52,300 bases of DNA from CAZVRZ01 sp964629965 (GCA_964629965.1 CAZVRZ010000018.1:1-52300), one strand, 5' to 3'. Shown: positions 31,683 to 40,871, counted from the first letter of the stretch. Translations and numbers: made by a program. The notes: a model not told the origin generated them from the letters alone.

Positions 31683-32605
31683 GATACAAATCCTTTCCAG
31701 ACGATCAGGATGATCCATTGCAGCAGTACCAGGATGGTGCCATAACGCCACCAGATACCTACCGTCTGGTCAATGCGCAAGCGGGTCAATATGGCTTGCA
31801 TGGAAGCCATTACGATCAGCAGCAGCAGAGTTTTGCCAAAAAATACCAGTGGATTGCCTACACCGCCGAGGTAGATGGCTGCTATCAAGGTCAGGCCGAC
31901 CACCAATTCGATCTGTTTGCCGATTTTGAACAGTGCCAGGCCACGCCCACTGTATTCGGTTAAAGCGCCTGCCACGATTTCTGTCTCAGCTTCCGGAGCG
32001 TCAAATGGGGGTAGCTCTAGCTTTCCCATTAATCCGATCAAAGCAACCACGAAGCCTATAGGCTGTGTGATCAAGAGAAGCGTTCCGGTATTCCGTTGAA
32101 TGATCTCGTTGATCTGCCAGCTTCCGGCCAGTAGGGCCGGTCCTAACAGTGCCAGCAGGAAAGGCGCCTCATAAGAAAAAACCTGTGTCAGTGCCCGGGT
32201 TGCGCCCACCACTGAGAAGCGGCTGCTAGTATTCCAACCGGCTAAGCCCATACACATGGTCAGCAAGCTAAGCAGATACAGGGTGACAATAAGATCGCCT
32301 GGAAAGCTAAAGGCTGCAGACAAGCCACCTATCGGCACATATAAAGCAGCAGTGAGTGAGCCGGCCAGGGCTGCAATGGGTAGGCCGATGAACAGCACTG
32401 GATTGCCAATGGCTGGGATGATCTCCTCCTTCGTCAAGAGCTTGATCAGATCTGCTAATGGTTGGAACCAACGGGGGCCGATGCGATTCTGAAAACGGGC
32501 AACCAGTTTTCGGTCGATCCACTCATAGACCATTCCCAATGCGATCAAGAACATCCCGCTGGGGAAGACAATCATTTTTAAGAGAGATACCAGATATTCA
32601 TTCAT
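31679..32605 (-). CDS. NuoH/HycD-like membrane anchor subunit
   Basis: The 308-residue protein has about eight membrane helices. The conserved first loop is YEWIDRKLVARFQNRIGPRWFQPLADLIKLL. It continues with KEEIIP, then PFDAPEAETEIVAGALTEYSG, a subunit-1 signature. In Complex I and group 4 hydrogenases this subunit joins the peripheral arm to the ion-pumping arm. It is coupled to the NuoI-like gene by a four-base overlap and starts 20 bases after the large-subunit stop. Confidence 0.92.
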   Translation of the reverse strand: MNEYLVSLLKMIVFPSGMFLIALGMVYEWIDRKLVARFQNRIGPRWFQPLADLIKLLTKEEIIPAIGNPVLFIGLPIAALAGSLTAALYVPIGGLSAAFSFPGDLIVTLYLLSLLTMCMGLAGWNTSSRFSVVGATRALTQVFSYEAPFLLALLGPALLAGSWQINEIIQRNTGTLLLITQPIGFVVALIGLMGKLELPPFDAPEAETEIVAGALTEYSGRGLALFKIGKQIELVVGLTLIAAIYLGGVGNPLVFFGKTLLLLIVMASMQAILTRLRIDQTVGIWWRYGTILVLLQWIILIVWKGFVS

Positions 32606-32625
32606 GTAAGAAATCCTATATACGG

Positions 32626-34290
32626 TTATCGTTTTTGCTGGTAGTAGTTGATACCGTAGCGGCGCAGCTTATCCCAGCTCCAGATCTCCGTATCGCCTTT
32701 GATAGGATGCAGGATAACCATGCGGTCATTGCAAGAGAAGCAGGGATCCATTCCCGAGATGAGCATCGGAACGTCTGCCAATTGGCGTCCAATCGCTTTA
32801 TGCAGCACAGAGACCCAGTTGCAAAGGCTTGGCGTGCGAACTTTAATTCTTGCCGGGTTTTCTCCCCCCTCGCTTTTGATAAAATAGAATACTTCACCGC
32901 GCGGGGCCTCTACCCGGCTGACTGTTTCGCCTGCCGGGATGCGTCGAGGTACTTTCACCGAAAGCTCACCTGGGGGCAGATTATCAATCAACGTAAGGAT
33001 CGCATTGCAGCTTACCAGGATTTCTTTTAGGCGTACCACGAAGCGAGCTTCCAGGTCGCCGGCTGTCTCACGCACCATGCTAACCGGGAAATGTTTATAC
33101 GCGCCATAGGGCGCATCGATGCGTACATCACGCGCCACGTTCGAGGCCCGCGCCGTTGGCCCCAACAGGCCAAAGTATGCAGCTTCCTTCTCGCTCATCG
33201 TCCCAATGTCGCGGGTACGCTGCAAGAAAAGAGAGTCGGTGGTGACAATTTCGAGGTAATGCCGGGTGCGCTCGTCCAGGAAGTGCATCCCCTGGCGAAG
33301 TGAGGTGATGTGATCACTTGTAAGATCGTACTTGACGCCGCCCAGCACATTCATGGAGTAGTTGACCCGATTCCCGGTGATATTTTCGAGCAGATCCATT
33401 ACGGTTTCTCGGTCACGCCACGAATACATGAACAGTGTGTCGAAGCCTGCCTCGTGAGCGGCTACGCCCAACCACAGCAGGTGACTGTGGATGCGCTCCA
33501 GGCCTGCTACCAGTTCGCGAAGCGCCAAAGCGCGTGGCGATGGCTCTACACCGGCTAGCTGTTCTACGCCCTGGCAGTAGGCAGAGGAATGGGTGTGCGA
33601 ACAGATGCCGCAGATGCGTTCCAGTAGATACAGGTTTTGGGTCCAATTGCGCTCTTCGGTAGCCTTTTCAATACCACGGTGGACATAACCAAGGCGCATG
33701 TAAGCCTCGCGTACGATCTCGCCATCCACAACGAACTCGAAATGTCCCGGTTCTTTTAGGGCGGGGTGCTGCGGCCCGATTGGAACGATGAACTTATCGC
33801 CATGCTGGCCCTCGGCAGGTGGGATTGCTCGGCTGACTGCCTGGCTTGGATCAAAATCCTTACGCCCTGGGAATAAGCCGGCAGGCCAATCGTCTGGGGT
33901 GAACAAGCGGGAGGGGTCGGGCGTATTGCTGACCGTTATGCCATACATTTCGGACAGCTCGCGCTCGAAAAAGCTGGCAACGGGGTACAGTTGGTACACA
34001 CTTGCCAGAGCAGCTCCATCGCGGGGCACATTCACGCGCAGGGTGGTAACTGCAGCGCCTTCGCAGAAATGGTATAGAGCCTCCATTTTGCCAGCTTCAG
34101 GACCTTGGTCCATTCCGGTGATCGCACTCAGATATCCCCAATGGTTCTGATACATTGCTGCGCTAGCTGCGTAAAGGTCATCTGCATCAATATAGACATC
34201 CAACCGGTTAAGTTCGGGATTGTTTTTCTCTTTCGTCCATTGTTGCAAAATGGTTTCGGCATTTATTAAGTTGGTTTCTGTGTCCATCAT
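32626..34290 (-). CDS. Group 4 [NiFe]-hydrogenase large subunit, NuoC+NuoD (HycE-like) fusion
   Basis: Residues 1-150 resemble the NuoC/30-kDa domain (YHFCEGAAVTTLRVNVPRD, ASFFERELSEMYGI). The rest is the NuoD/HycE catalytic domain. RICGICSHTH (225-234, Cys227 and Cys230) and DPCFSCNDR (515-523, Cys517 and Cys520) supply the four nickel-iron cysteines, which Complex I NuoD lacks. A 31-residue tail follows Arg523 and should be removed by the protease encoded downstream. The 554-residue length is close to E. coli HycE. AAGGAATAG precedes a double ATG. Assignment to a subgroup of group 4 needs a tree. Confidence 0.94.
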   Translation of the reverse strand: MMDTETNLINAETILQQWTKEKNNPELNRLDVYIDADDLYAASAAMYQNHWGYLSAITGMDQGPEAGKMEALYHFCEGAAVTTLRVNVPRDGAALASVYQLYPVASFFERELSEMYGITVSNTPDPSRLFTPDDWPAGLFPGRKDFDPSQAVSRAIPPAEGQHGDKFIVPIGPQHPALKEPGHFEFVVDGEIVREAYMRLGYVHRGIEKATEERNWTQNLYLLERICGICSHTHSSAYCQGVEQLAGVEPSPRALALRELVAGLERIHSHLLWLGVAAHEAGFDTLFMYSWRDRETVMDLLENITGNRVNYSMNVLGGVKYDLTSDHITSLRQGMHFLDERTRHYLEIVTTDSLFLQRTRDIGTMSEKEAAYFGLLGPTARASNVARDVRIDAPYGAYKHFPVSMVRETAGDLEARFVVRLKEILVSCNAILTLIDNLPPGELSVKVPRRIPAGETVSRVEAPRGEVFYFIKSEGGENPARIKVRTPSLCNWVSVLHKAIGRQLADVPMLISGMDPCFSCNDRMVILHPIKGDTEIWSWDKLRRYGINYYQQKR

Positions 34291-34749
34291 CTATTCCTTT
34301 AAACTTGTTAGTAGTTTTACCAATCCATCAATAATTGCTTCGGGGCGGGGTGGACAGCCAGGAATATAAGCGTTTACCGGGATTACATCATCAATCTGTC
34401 CCACCACATTGTAACAACCCCTGAATGTGCCTCCTGAAGCTGCACAACAACCAACAGCTACTACGTACTTTGGATCTGGCATTTGTTCGTAGGTACGCAG
34501 CAGTCGTTCACGTGCCTGGAAAGTAACCGGCCCGGTGCAGATCAGGATATCTGCGTGACGCGGGCTGCCCTGCAGCTTAACCCCCAGGCGTTCCAGGTCG
34601 TAGCGCGGCGTTAAGGTAGCCAGGATCTCAATATCGCAGCCATTACAAGAACCACTGTTGAAGTGGATTGCCCAGGGGGAATTGACGCGTGCCCAGGTTT
34701 TTAACTGCGACATTATTTTTTGTAAAGATGTCTCATTGATAGTGTTCAT
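34291..34749 (-). CDS. NuoB-like hydrogenase small subunit
   Basis: The 152-residue protein has the proximal [4Fe-4S] ligands SGSCNGCDIE (Cys35, Cys38), GCCAASGGTF (Cys102) and PGCPPRPEA (Cys132). The CxxC spacing is the hydrogenase type. Complex I NuoB has adjacent cysteines. It passes electrons to and from the nickel-iron site. The stop lies directly against the large-subunit start, and AGGTTG precedes the ATG. Confidence 0.93.
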   Translation of the reverse strand: MNTINETSLQKIMSQLKTWARVNSPWAIHFNSGSCNGCDIEILATLTPRYDLERLGVKLQGSPRHADILICTGPVTFQARERLLRTYEQMPDPKYVVAVGCCAASGGTFRGCYNVVGQIDDVIPVNAYIPGCPPRPEAIIDGLVKLLTSLKE

Positions 34750-34758
34750 AACAACCTC

Positions 34759-35070
34759 TTATCCCAAGATCAGGGCGATCAGAATTAAGATTAATCCTGC
34801 CACATAAGCACCGGTGACCGGTGTCAAACCGCCGCTGCCAGCCATCAATACGCCCAGGTGCAGCACAGCAAAGAACAAAGCAACCACAAAGAACTGCCGG
34901 TAGCCGGGAGCGGCGTTGGTTGTTGGAGCGGCCTCGCCGCTGGCGTAGATGCTGGATTTGGCGGCACTGGTTTTTCCTCGTTCGGCACTAATGCGCCAAA
35001 AGCCTGTGGTCAAAATTACAATCACCAGGTAGATCAGAAAGGCGATCGGTGGAGAAAGTAAGATATTCAT
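34759..35070 (-). CDS. NuoA-like small membrane subunit
   Basis: The 103-residue protein has three hydrophobic helices with a polar loop holding IYASGEAAPTTNAAPGYRQFF. The loop position and the YASGE segment recall the YECG loop of NuoA (subunit 3), which sits near the quinone chamber. The cysteine is replaced. NuoA-like subunits are not part of E. coli hydrogenase 3. AAGGAG precedes the ATG. Assignment rests on position, length and topology more than on strong motifs. Confidence 0.62.
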   Translation of the reverse strand: MNILLSPPIAFLIYLVIVILTTGFWRISAERGKTSAAKSSIYASGEAAPTTNAAPGYRQFFVVALFFAVLHLGVLMAGSGGLTPVTGAYVAGLILILIALILG

Positions 35071-35114
35071 TAGAAAACTCCTTGTGATAATAATCCGTCA
35101 GGTTCAAATCGCCA

Positions 35115-36689
35115 TCAAGGCATCATGGCAGTCAGTAAAGCTGAACCAGCTGGAGCTGCCAACCAATTCATTAGCCCGGGCCAGAAACCGATCGCAATGA
35201 TTGCCAAACCCAGGATAACCAATGGCGCTAGCATCGCCTTGGGCATAGGTGCGCCATCCAGAACTAATTGAGACGGTTTTTGTCGATACATGATGTTGAC
35301 AATCGGCGCATAGTATGCCAGTGAAAGCACGCTGTTCAAAGCCGCAAAAATTACCAGGGCGATGATCCAACCATTGTTTGTGCCAAAACCTGCCACAAAT
35401 ATTTGCCACTTGGACATAAAACCAGCCAATGGTGGCAGGCCGCCTAAAGCCAACAGAGCGATGCTGAGCGTCAAGGCAGCCAGAGGATAACGTTTGGATG
35501 CGCCTGCCAGGTCGCTGATGGACAGGGGTTCGTGATTCTCGAATGCCAACCGTAGGGTAAAGAGAAATGCGCCGACTGCCAGGAAAGCCAATCCCTTCAT
35601 CAGCCCGTGGTTGATCATATGAAAGAATGCGCCTTGAACTGCATTCTGCGCCACTTCAACCTGGGCGGGTGTACTATACAGATAGAACCCGATTCCTAAA
35701 CCGATTAACATATAACCGATATGACTCAGACTGGAATATGCTAACATCCTCTTGATTTGAGTTTGTCGCAGGGCCAGCAGGTTGCCATAGATCATGTTTA
35801 GAGCGCCAAACCCCATCAACAGGATGCCCCAAGATGATGATACCCCTGCCAGGGTTGCCAACGTGCGCAGAAGAGCCACCAAACCGGTTTCAATCACGAC
35901 GCCAGATAGCATGGCGCTGATGCTGCTGGGGGCCTGCGAGTGGGCATCGGGCAGCCAGGTGTGCATGGGAACTAATGCGACTTTAACGCCATACCCAATC
36001 AAGAAAAAGGCTCCTGCTGCCAACAGAGGTAGGCGATCTACCAGGCTGGCATTTGGGTCTGTATTTGCAATGGCGAATTGGATCTCTTTTAACGAGAGTA
36101 CACCCGTATTAGCTAGTACCAGGGCGATACCAAACATTACCAGAACTGATCCGGTTGCGCTTTGCACCAGGTATTTCATCCCGGCTTCCAACGATGGTGC
36201 CTGGCGGCGGTAAAAAGCTACCAGCAGATAAGAAGAGACAGCCATGGCCTCGAACCACACCCACAGGTTGAACAGGTCACTGGCGCATCCCAGGCCGATC
36301 ATGATGCCGATCATGGCGAGTAACATGGCGTAGTATTTCTCTTCACCAATCTCATCTTCCATATACGGGCCGGAAAACAGCACCACCAACGTACCGAGCG
36401 TCAGGACGATCCCGGTCAGCAACAGGCTTACCCCGTCCATTTGCAGCCAAATCGTCTCAATAGCAAACATACTGCCCGAGCAGCATTCTAATAAGTTTTG
36501 CCCGGACTGCTGGAGCACCATTATGAATGGCACCCAGGTTGCTAGCAGGGCTGCCAGAGCTGCCCAACGGACAATATAAGTGCGCCGTTGAAGGATATTT
36601 TGGCGCACGCCGATACGCCCAATCAGATAGACCAACGGCGAACAAGCCAGGGGGATGATGATCATCCATAGAAAAGCTGTAGAATTCAT
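35115..36689 (-). CDS. NuoN/MrpD-like ion-translocating subunit
   Basis: The 524-residue protein has about 14 membrane helices of the antiporter-like family. The helix 5 Glu lies in NLWVWFEAMAVSSYLLVAF, and a Lys follows in AGMKYLVQSATGSVL. The helix 7-8 block has VALVPMHTWLPDAHSQAPSS. Such subunits pump protons or sodium. It follows the NuoL-like gene by 21 bases. Two antiporter-like subunits occur here, so the membrane arm is larger than in Ech-type enzymes. Confidence 0.92.
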   Translation of the reverse strand: MNSTAFLWMIIIPLACSPLVYLIGRIGVRQNILQRRTYIVRWAALAALLATWVPFIMVLQQSGQNLLECCSGSMFAIETIWLQMDGVSLLLTGIVLTLGTLVVLFSGPYMEDEIGEEKYYAMLLAMIGIMIGLGCASDLFNLWVWFEAMAVSSYLLVAFYRRQAPSLEAGMKYLVQSATGSVLVMFGIALVLANTGVLSLKEIQFAIANTDPNASLVDRLPLLAAGAFFLIGYGVKVALVPMHTWLPDAHSQAPSSISAMLSGVVIETGLVALLRTLATLAGVSSSWGILLMGFGALNMIYGNLLALRQTQIKRMLAYSSLSHIGYMLIGLGIGFYLYSTPAQVEVAQNAVQGAFFHMINHGLMKGLAFLAVGAFLFTLRLAFENHEPLSISDLAGASKRYPLAALTLSIALLALGGLPPLAGFMSKWQIFVAGFGTNNGWIIALVIFAALNSVLSLAYYAPIVNIMYRQKPSQLVLDGAPMPKAMLAPLVILGLAIIAIGFWPGLMNWLAAPAGSALLTAMMP

Positions 36690-36710
36690 GTTGCTTGCTC
36701 CTTGAAAAGG

Positions 36711-38459
36711 CTATCCTGCCCAATACAGGATAGCCAGGATAATGCCCAGGCCGGTAACAATCCCGACGATATTCCAATTCAAATTGCCAGTTTGAGTAAA
36801 ACTCAAAATCCGTCCACTTCCCTGGAACAGGGATGTGATTTGGCGATTGATCCATTCAAACCCCAGGCCAGCTTGTAGAGCCTGGTTTAACCATTCCAGA
36901 TTGCGTACCAGGCCGGCGAAGAATTTACGCATCTGCCAAATGAGTAAACCAGCAGCAATCACTGCCAGCGCACCCCACGTGGCAGGAGCAGTGACGATTT
37001 CGATGAGTATTTCGGCTGTGCTCAATTCGTGAATATCATGGAACGGCAGGCTAGCATGCAGCATGTGGGCAAACGGACCAGCAACCAACCAGGATACCAA
37101 CGTTCCGGCAGCCAGGATAACCAAGGAAACACGCATGGCAGGTGTGGCATCGTGAGCATGCAATTCGCTGCGGGTCTCGCCAAAGAATACCATCCAGACG
37201 CCGCGCAGGGTATACATGGCGGTCAACCCGGCGCCTAAAACCATTATGGCAAATGCCCAGATGGGCCCTCCTTGAAGGCCGGCTTCCAGGATCATTTCCT
37301 TGCTCCAAAAGCCATTCAGAATCGGCAGTCCGGCGAGCGCCAGCGCGCCAATGATGAATACATTGCGTACTATGGGCATTTTGGCACCAAGACCGCCCAT
37401 CTGGCGCATATCGCGTGTACCCACGGCATGGATCACCGCGCCTGCTGCCAGGAACAGCAATGCCTTGAAGATTGCATGACTTAACAGGTGGAACTGACTG
37501 GCTAAAATACCACCCGCTCCGATAGCATACACCATATATCCCAATTGGCTCACGGTTGAATAGGCCAACAAGCGTTTCAAGTCATTGGCAACGAGCGCCA
37601 TACAAGCCGCCAGCAGGGCGGTTGCTGCGCCGACTACGATCACACTGATCTGCCAACCGGGTACCGCTTCAAAGGCCGGATAAAAGCGCGCCAGTAAGTA
37701 CACGCCTGCATTGACCATGGTCGCAGCATGGATCAAGGCGCTGACAGGTGTGGGGGCTTCCATTGCATCAGGCAGCCATGTTTGGAAAGGAACTTGAGCT
37801 GATTTTGCTGCTGCTGCTGCCAGGAAGCCAAAAGCCAACAAGGCCAACCCGCCCGCAGAAAGCGCATTAGGCTGCGCTAGAAACTGATTGATGTCATAGC
37901 TGCCTGTGGCTGCCCGGACAGTCAAAGCTCCTGCTAGCAATCCAACCCCGCCCAGTTGCGTAATGATCAAGGCTTTAATGCCGCCGGCAACCGCTTTCGG
38001 ATCGTCATTATAGAACGAGATCAGTGCATAAGAGCATAACGCTGTGATTTCCCAAAAGAAGAAAAGGAAAAGCAAGCTGCCGCTCAATACCAGGCCTGCC
38101 ATGGCTCCGATGAAAAGCAAAACCATGGAATAATAGCGGCCAAGTTGAGCTTCGCCATGCATATAATCACGTGAGAAGATTACCGCCAGGCTGCCGATGA
38201 CGGTCGCAATGGCGGCCAAAAAGACAGCCAATCCATCGGGAACGAATGTTAATTCTCCAAAAATGCTGCCCATGGAAATTGTAATAGCAGGTTTCTGGCT
38301 GGGGAAGAACAGGAGAACCAGGGCTGCGACTCCGGCGGCCACGCTGAAACCTGATGCCAGGTTGTTTTGCAGGCGAGCATCTCGATCACGCGTCAGCCAA
38401 ATCACAACAGCCCCAATCCAGGGCAGGCCAATTGTAAGTATGATCAACCACTGTGCCAT
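36711..38459 (-). CDS. NuoL/MrpA-like ion-translocating subunit
   Basis: The 582-residue polytopic protein has the helix 5 Glu in FFFWEITALCSYALISFYN, the Lys in GGIKALIITQLGGVG, and the hallmark QTWLPDAMEAPTPVSALIHAATMV. The C-terminal region after about residue 470 holds further helices but is shorter than the long lateral helix of E. coli NuoL. It lies four bases after the NuoK-like stop in the same operon. Confidence 0.92.
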   Translation of the reverse strand: MAQWLIILTIGLPWIGAVVIWLTRDRDARLQNNLASGFSVAAGVAALVLLFFPSQKPAITISMGSIFGELTFVPDGLAVFLAAIATVIGSLAVIFSRDYMHGEAQLGRYYSMVLLFIGAMAGLVLSGSLLFLFFFWEITALCSYALISFYNDDPKAVAGGIKALIITQLGGVGLLAGALTVRAATGSYDINQFLAQPNALSAGGLALLAFGFLAAAAAKSAQVPFQTWLPDAMEAPTPVSALIHAATMVNAGVYLLARFYPAFEAVPGWQISVIVVGAATALLAACMALVANDLKRLLAYSTVSQLGYMVYAIGAGGILASQFHLLSHAIFKALLFLAAGAVIHAVGTRDMRQMGGLGAKMPIVRNVFIIGALALAGLPILNGFWSKEMILEAGLQGGPIWAFAIMVLGAGLTAMYTLRGVWMVFFGETRSELHAHDATPAMRVSLVILAAGTLVSWLVAGPFAHMLHASLPFHDIHELSTAEILIEIVTAPATWGALAVIAAGLLIWQMRKFFAGLVRNLEWLNQALQAGLGFEWINRQITSLFQGSGRILSFTQTGNLNWNIVGIVTGLGIILAILYWAG

Positions 38460-38463
38460 TGGT

Positions 38464-38793
38464 TTATCCTTTTAATGTTGAAATTCTTGGCAGATCCAGG
38501 GTGCCAAAACGCCGTCGAACCTGGACGCCCAACGCCAATCCGACAACTGCCACCATGGTGTCTGCTACGATCACTGTCGCAGCCAGGCTTTGTCCCAGGC
38601 TGACTTGCCCGCTGTATTGTCCTGCCAAGACGAGCGCTAACACTGCCGCTTTAACCAGTATTTGCAACACAATGATTATTTTCATCAAGTTGCGGGTGAT
38701 CAACAAACCGTATAATCCTACGCCTAAGAGGCCGATGCAGCCAATCAGGACGATAGCTGTGGGGTTTAATGTTTTCAAAAAATCAAGGCTCAT
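38464..38793 (-). CDS. NuoK/MrpC-like small membrane subunit
   Basis: The 109-residue protein has three helices: VLIGCIGLLGVGLYGLLITR, MKIIIVLQILVKAAVLALVLA and SLAATVIVADTMVAVVGLALG. This is the NuoK/MnhC layout. The Glu of NuoK helix 2 is not present; a Lys (VKAAV) lies in that helix. It overlaps the NuoJ-like gene by four bases and belongs to the ion-pumping arm. Confidence 0.85.
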   Translation of the reverse strand: MSLDFLKTLNPTAIVLIGCIGLLGVGLYGLLITRNLMKIIIVLQILVKAAVLALVLAGQYSGQVSLGQSLAATVIVADTMVAVVGLALGVQVRRRFGTLDLPRISTLKG

Positions 38794-39434
38794 TTCTCGG
38801 CCTCCCGATCAATCTTTTCAGGTGAACTATCAATGTCAGCAATGATCGCTTCTTCATCGTCTTGCACAACTGGCGGTTGGAAGGTCTGTTCAGCGATCAG
38901 ATCGCGTCCCATCACTTCTACGAGAGATTGCAGACCAGAGCGCTGCTTGGATTTTCCCTCTGTCAACAACCCCAGCACCCCCAATACGCCGCAGAAAATT
39001 AGCACAATCTGCACCCACACATCCAACACTCGATGCTGCCATAAGGTCTCGCTCAGCGGTTCAGCTACTGCCAACGCATTATCTGCCACGGAAGGCTGTC
39101 CAATGAAAGGCAGCGACATTAGCGCCAGGAAAATTGCTATGATGATGCAAATAATCATAGCAAACGGCTTTGGAATGATGGATGGCAGATCGATTGCATC
39201 GTCTCCTACCACGCTGATAGCATATACCAGCATTACGGTTACCAATCCGGCGCCTACGCTTAACTCGATGACTGCTACCTGCTTTGCCCCAATTAAGAAC
39301 ATCAGGGTGGCTGCCAGCATACTGACGCTGGCCAGCCAAATGGTCGCAGCAAGTACACTCGTGGCACGCATGGCCCGGTATGCGCAAAAGATCATGCAGA
39401 TCACCAATAAGATATAGAAGAATTGTTCTAGCAT
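38790..39434 (-). CDS. NuoJ/MbhD-like (DUF4040-type) membrane subunit
   Basis: The 214-residue protein has N-terminal helices with SVLAATIWLASVSMLAATLMF and GAKQVAVIELSVGAGLVTVM, the pattern shared by MbhD/MrpA C-termini and NuoJ. A later pair of helices (AMIICIIIAIFLALMSL and VQIVLIFCGVLGVLGLL) recalls MbhE. The C-terminus is an acidic soluble tail of about 60 residues (DDEEAIIADIDSS). It is the first membrane subunit of the hydrogenase arm and starts 45 bases after the patatin stop. AAGGAG is somewhat far from the ATG. Confidence 0.82.
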   Translation of the reverse strand: MLEQFFYILLVICMIFCAYRAMRATSVLAATIWLASVSMLAATLMFLIGAKQVAVIELSVGAGLVTVMLVYAISVVGDDAIDLPSIIPKPFAMIICIIIAIFLALMSLPFIGQPSVADNALAVAEPLSETLWQHRVLDVWVQIVLIFCGVLGVLGLLTEGKSKQRSGLQSLVEVMGRDLIAEQTFQPPVVQDDEEAIIADIDSSPEKIDREAEK

Positions 39435-39479
39435 GAAATAAGAAACTCCTTTAGATCTTTATAAGCCCGTATGTGTTCC

Positions 39480-40367
39480 TTAATGATCAGTACTCGAGAC
39501 AGGCATCTCAAGAACCGCCTGGATTTGGGGAAGCACCAGGATAGCAGCTTGCTCCCCGATGGCAATTACTTCTGCGGCCCGTGAAAAGCCCAGGAAAATC
39601 GACAAATCTTCTGGTAGATCTGGATGGATCACCAGGTCAGGCTTGTTTTGATCCAGGCGTGCATCGGTTAGTGCCGCGATCATGATCAGAGCTGTTTGGT
39701 ACGCCTCTTGCAAAGCCGGTGGTAAATAACGCGGCAAAGCGTGAATATGGTGTTCGTTGTTCTGGTCGAGTGGGCGCGGAAAATGCCAATTGACATTTAC
39801 TGCGATGACAATATCTGCACCCATCTTCCGAACAACATCGGCGGGAACATTGTTCAAGCATCCGCCATCTGACAGACGGCACCCATCGCGCTCGACCAGG
39901 GGAAAAATGCCTGGGAATGCGCTGGTAGCCATCACCGCTTCGATCAATGGCCCGCTGTCTAGTACAAGTTCTCTGCCCATGTCTATATCGGTAGCTACAA
40001 CGGACAGGGGAATACGCAAACTTTCGAAAGCGGCTTCTTTGCCAAGAAAACTCTCAAACCAGGCCCTCAAGCGACTGGTTTCAATTAATCCATGCCGACT
40101 GAGGCCCATCAAACGCACCATCTGTCTTGGATTGGCAAATTGGAGCGCCAGTTTTTCTATTTCAGAGATTGTCACATTGGCTGCATAAGCTGCACCGATG
40201 ACGCCTCCGATGCTGGTACCTGCAATGAAATCGACAGGTATATGATTCTCTTCCAGCACCTTTAGCACGCCAATGTGCGCCAGGCCGCGAGCCCCGCCAC
40301 CGCCTAAAGCCAATCCGATTGTTGGACTGGCTTTAGGTGGTCTATTACTAGGTTGTAAAGTACTCAT
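39480..40367 (-). CDS. Patatin-like phospholipase (RssA-type)
   Basis: The 295-residue protein has the oxyanion loop GGGGARGLAHIGVLKVLEE, the nucleophile Ser in GTSIGGVIG and the dyad Asp in LSDGGCLNNVPADV. The patatin Ser-Asp dyad is therefore intact. Such enzymes hydrolyse acyl esters of membrane lipids. There is no signal peptide. It lies 15 bases after the ferritin-like gene and 45 before the first hydrogenase subunit, an unusual place for a lipase. The Shine-Dalgarno is weak. Confidence 0.9.
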   Translation of the reverse strand: MSTLQPSNRPPKASPTIGLALGGGGARGLAHIGVLKVLEENHIPVDFIAGTSIGGVIGAAYAANVTISEIEKLALQFANPRQMVRLMGLSRHGLIETSRLRAWFESFLGKEAAFESLRIPLSVVATDIDMGRELVLDSGPLIEAVMATSAFPGIFPLVERDGCRLSDGGCLNNVPADVVRKMGADIVIAVNVNWHFPRPLDQNNEHHIHALPRYLPPALQEAYQTALIMIAALTDARLDQNKPDLVIHPDLPEDLSIFLGFSRAAEVIAIGEQAAILVLPQIQAVLEMPVSSTDH

Positions 40368-40382
40368 GATAGAAACCGCCGC

Positions 40383-40871
40383 TTAGCCTCCCCAGGGCAT
40401 ATCTGCGTATTCTTCAAAGGCCTTATCATGGAATTGCTTGAAGATTTTTTCGTGACCGCGTTCCCATTGGGCCAGCATGGTGAGCACTTCTTTGGCCTTA
40501 CCATCTGCTTTTTGGGCAGCCATTTCGTAGAATTCGGCAAAATCGCGCTCGATCAGATAAGCTGTACGCAATACGGGCAAATCGGGGACCATAGCTTCGA
40601 GCACGGTTTGATCTAAGGCTTCGGATGCAGCGCGCTGCGAAAAGAAACTGCTTTCTTGCATTTCTGACATGAGAGAAGTCATGTCTTTTTGTTGGTCGAG
40701 AGCATTCAGCAAACCCTGAATGAAATCAATGTGCTTTTGTTCTTCCTCGGCGAGCTTCTTGAAAGCGCTGCTTGCAGCAGCATGATTGAGGCGGTCTGCG
40801 TTTTGTTCAAAAAAATGCTTGCCCTCGTACTCTCGCTGCAGTGCATACTGGTAAACTTTCCGAATGTCCAT
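40383..40871 (-). CDS. Ferritin-like di-iron (rubrerythrin-domain) protein
   Basis: The 162-residue four-helix protein has likely di-iron ligands Glu16, E44-x2-H47 (EEEQKH), Glu in IERDFAEFYE (108-116) and E137-x2-H140 (WERGH). There is no C-terminal rubredoxin domain, so it is an erythrin-like form, not a full rubrerythrin. These proteins reduce peroxide or store iron in anaerobes. It is the first gene after a good promoter and could shield the downstream hydrogenase from oxidants. AAGGAGA precedes the ATG. Confidence 0.88.
   Translation of the reverse strand: MDIRKVYQYALQREYEGKHFFEQNADRLNHAAASSAFKKLAEEEQKHIDFIQGLLNALDQQKDMTSLMSEMQESSFFSQRAASEALDQTVLEAMVPDLPVLRTAYLIERDFAEFYEMAAQKADGKAKEVLTMLAQWERGHEKIFKQFHDKAFEEYADMPWGG

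Noticed and set aside
31679..34749. Reading the redox cluster as respiratory Complex I
   Set aside because: Both nickel-binding CxxC pairs, the cleavable C-terminal tail and a maturation protease are present, and NuoE/F/G-type subunits are absent.
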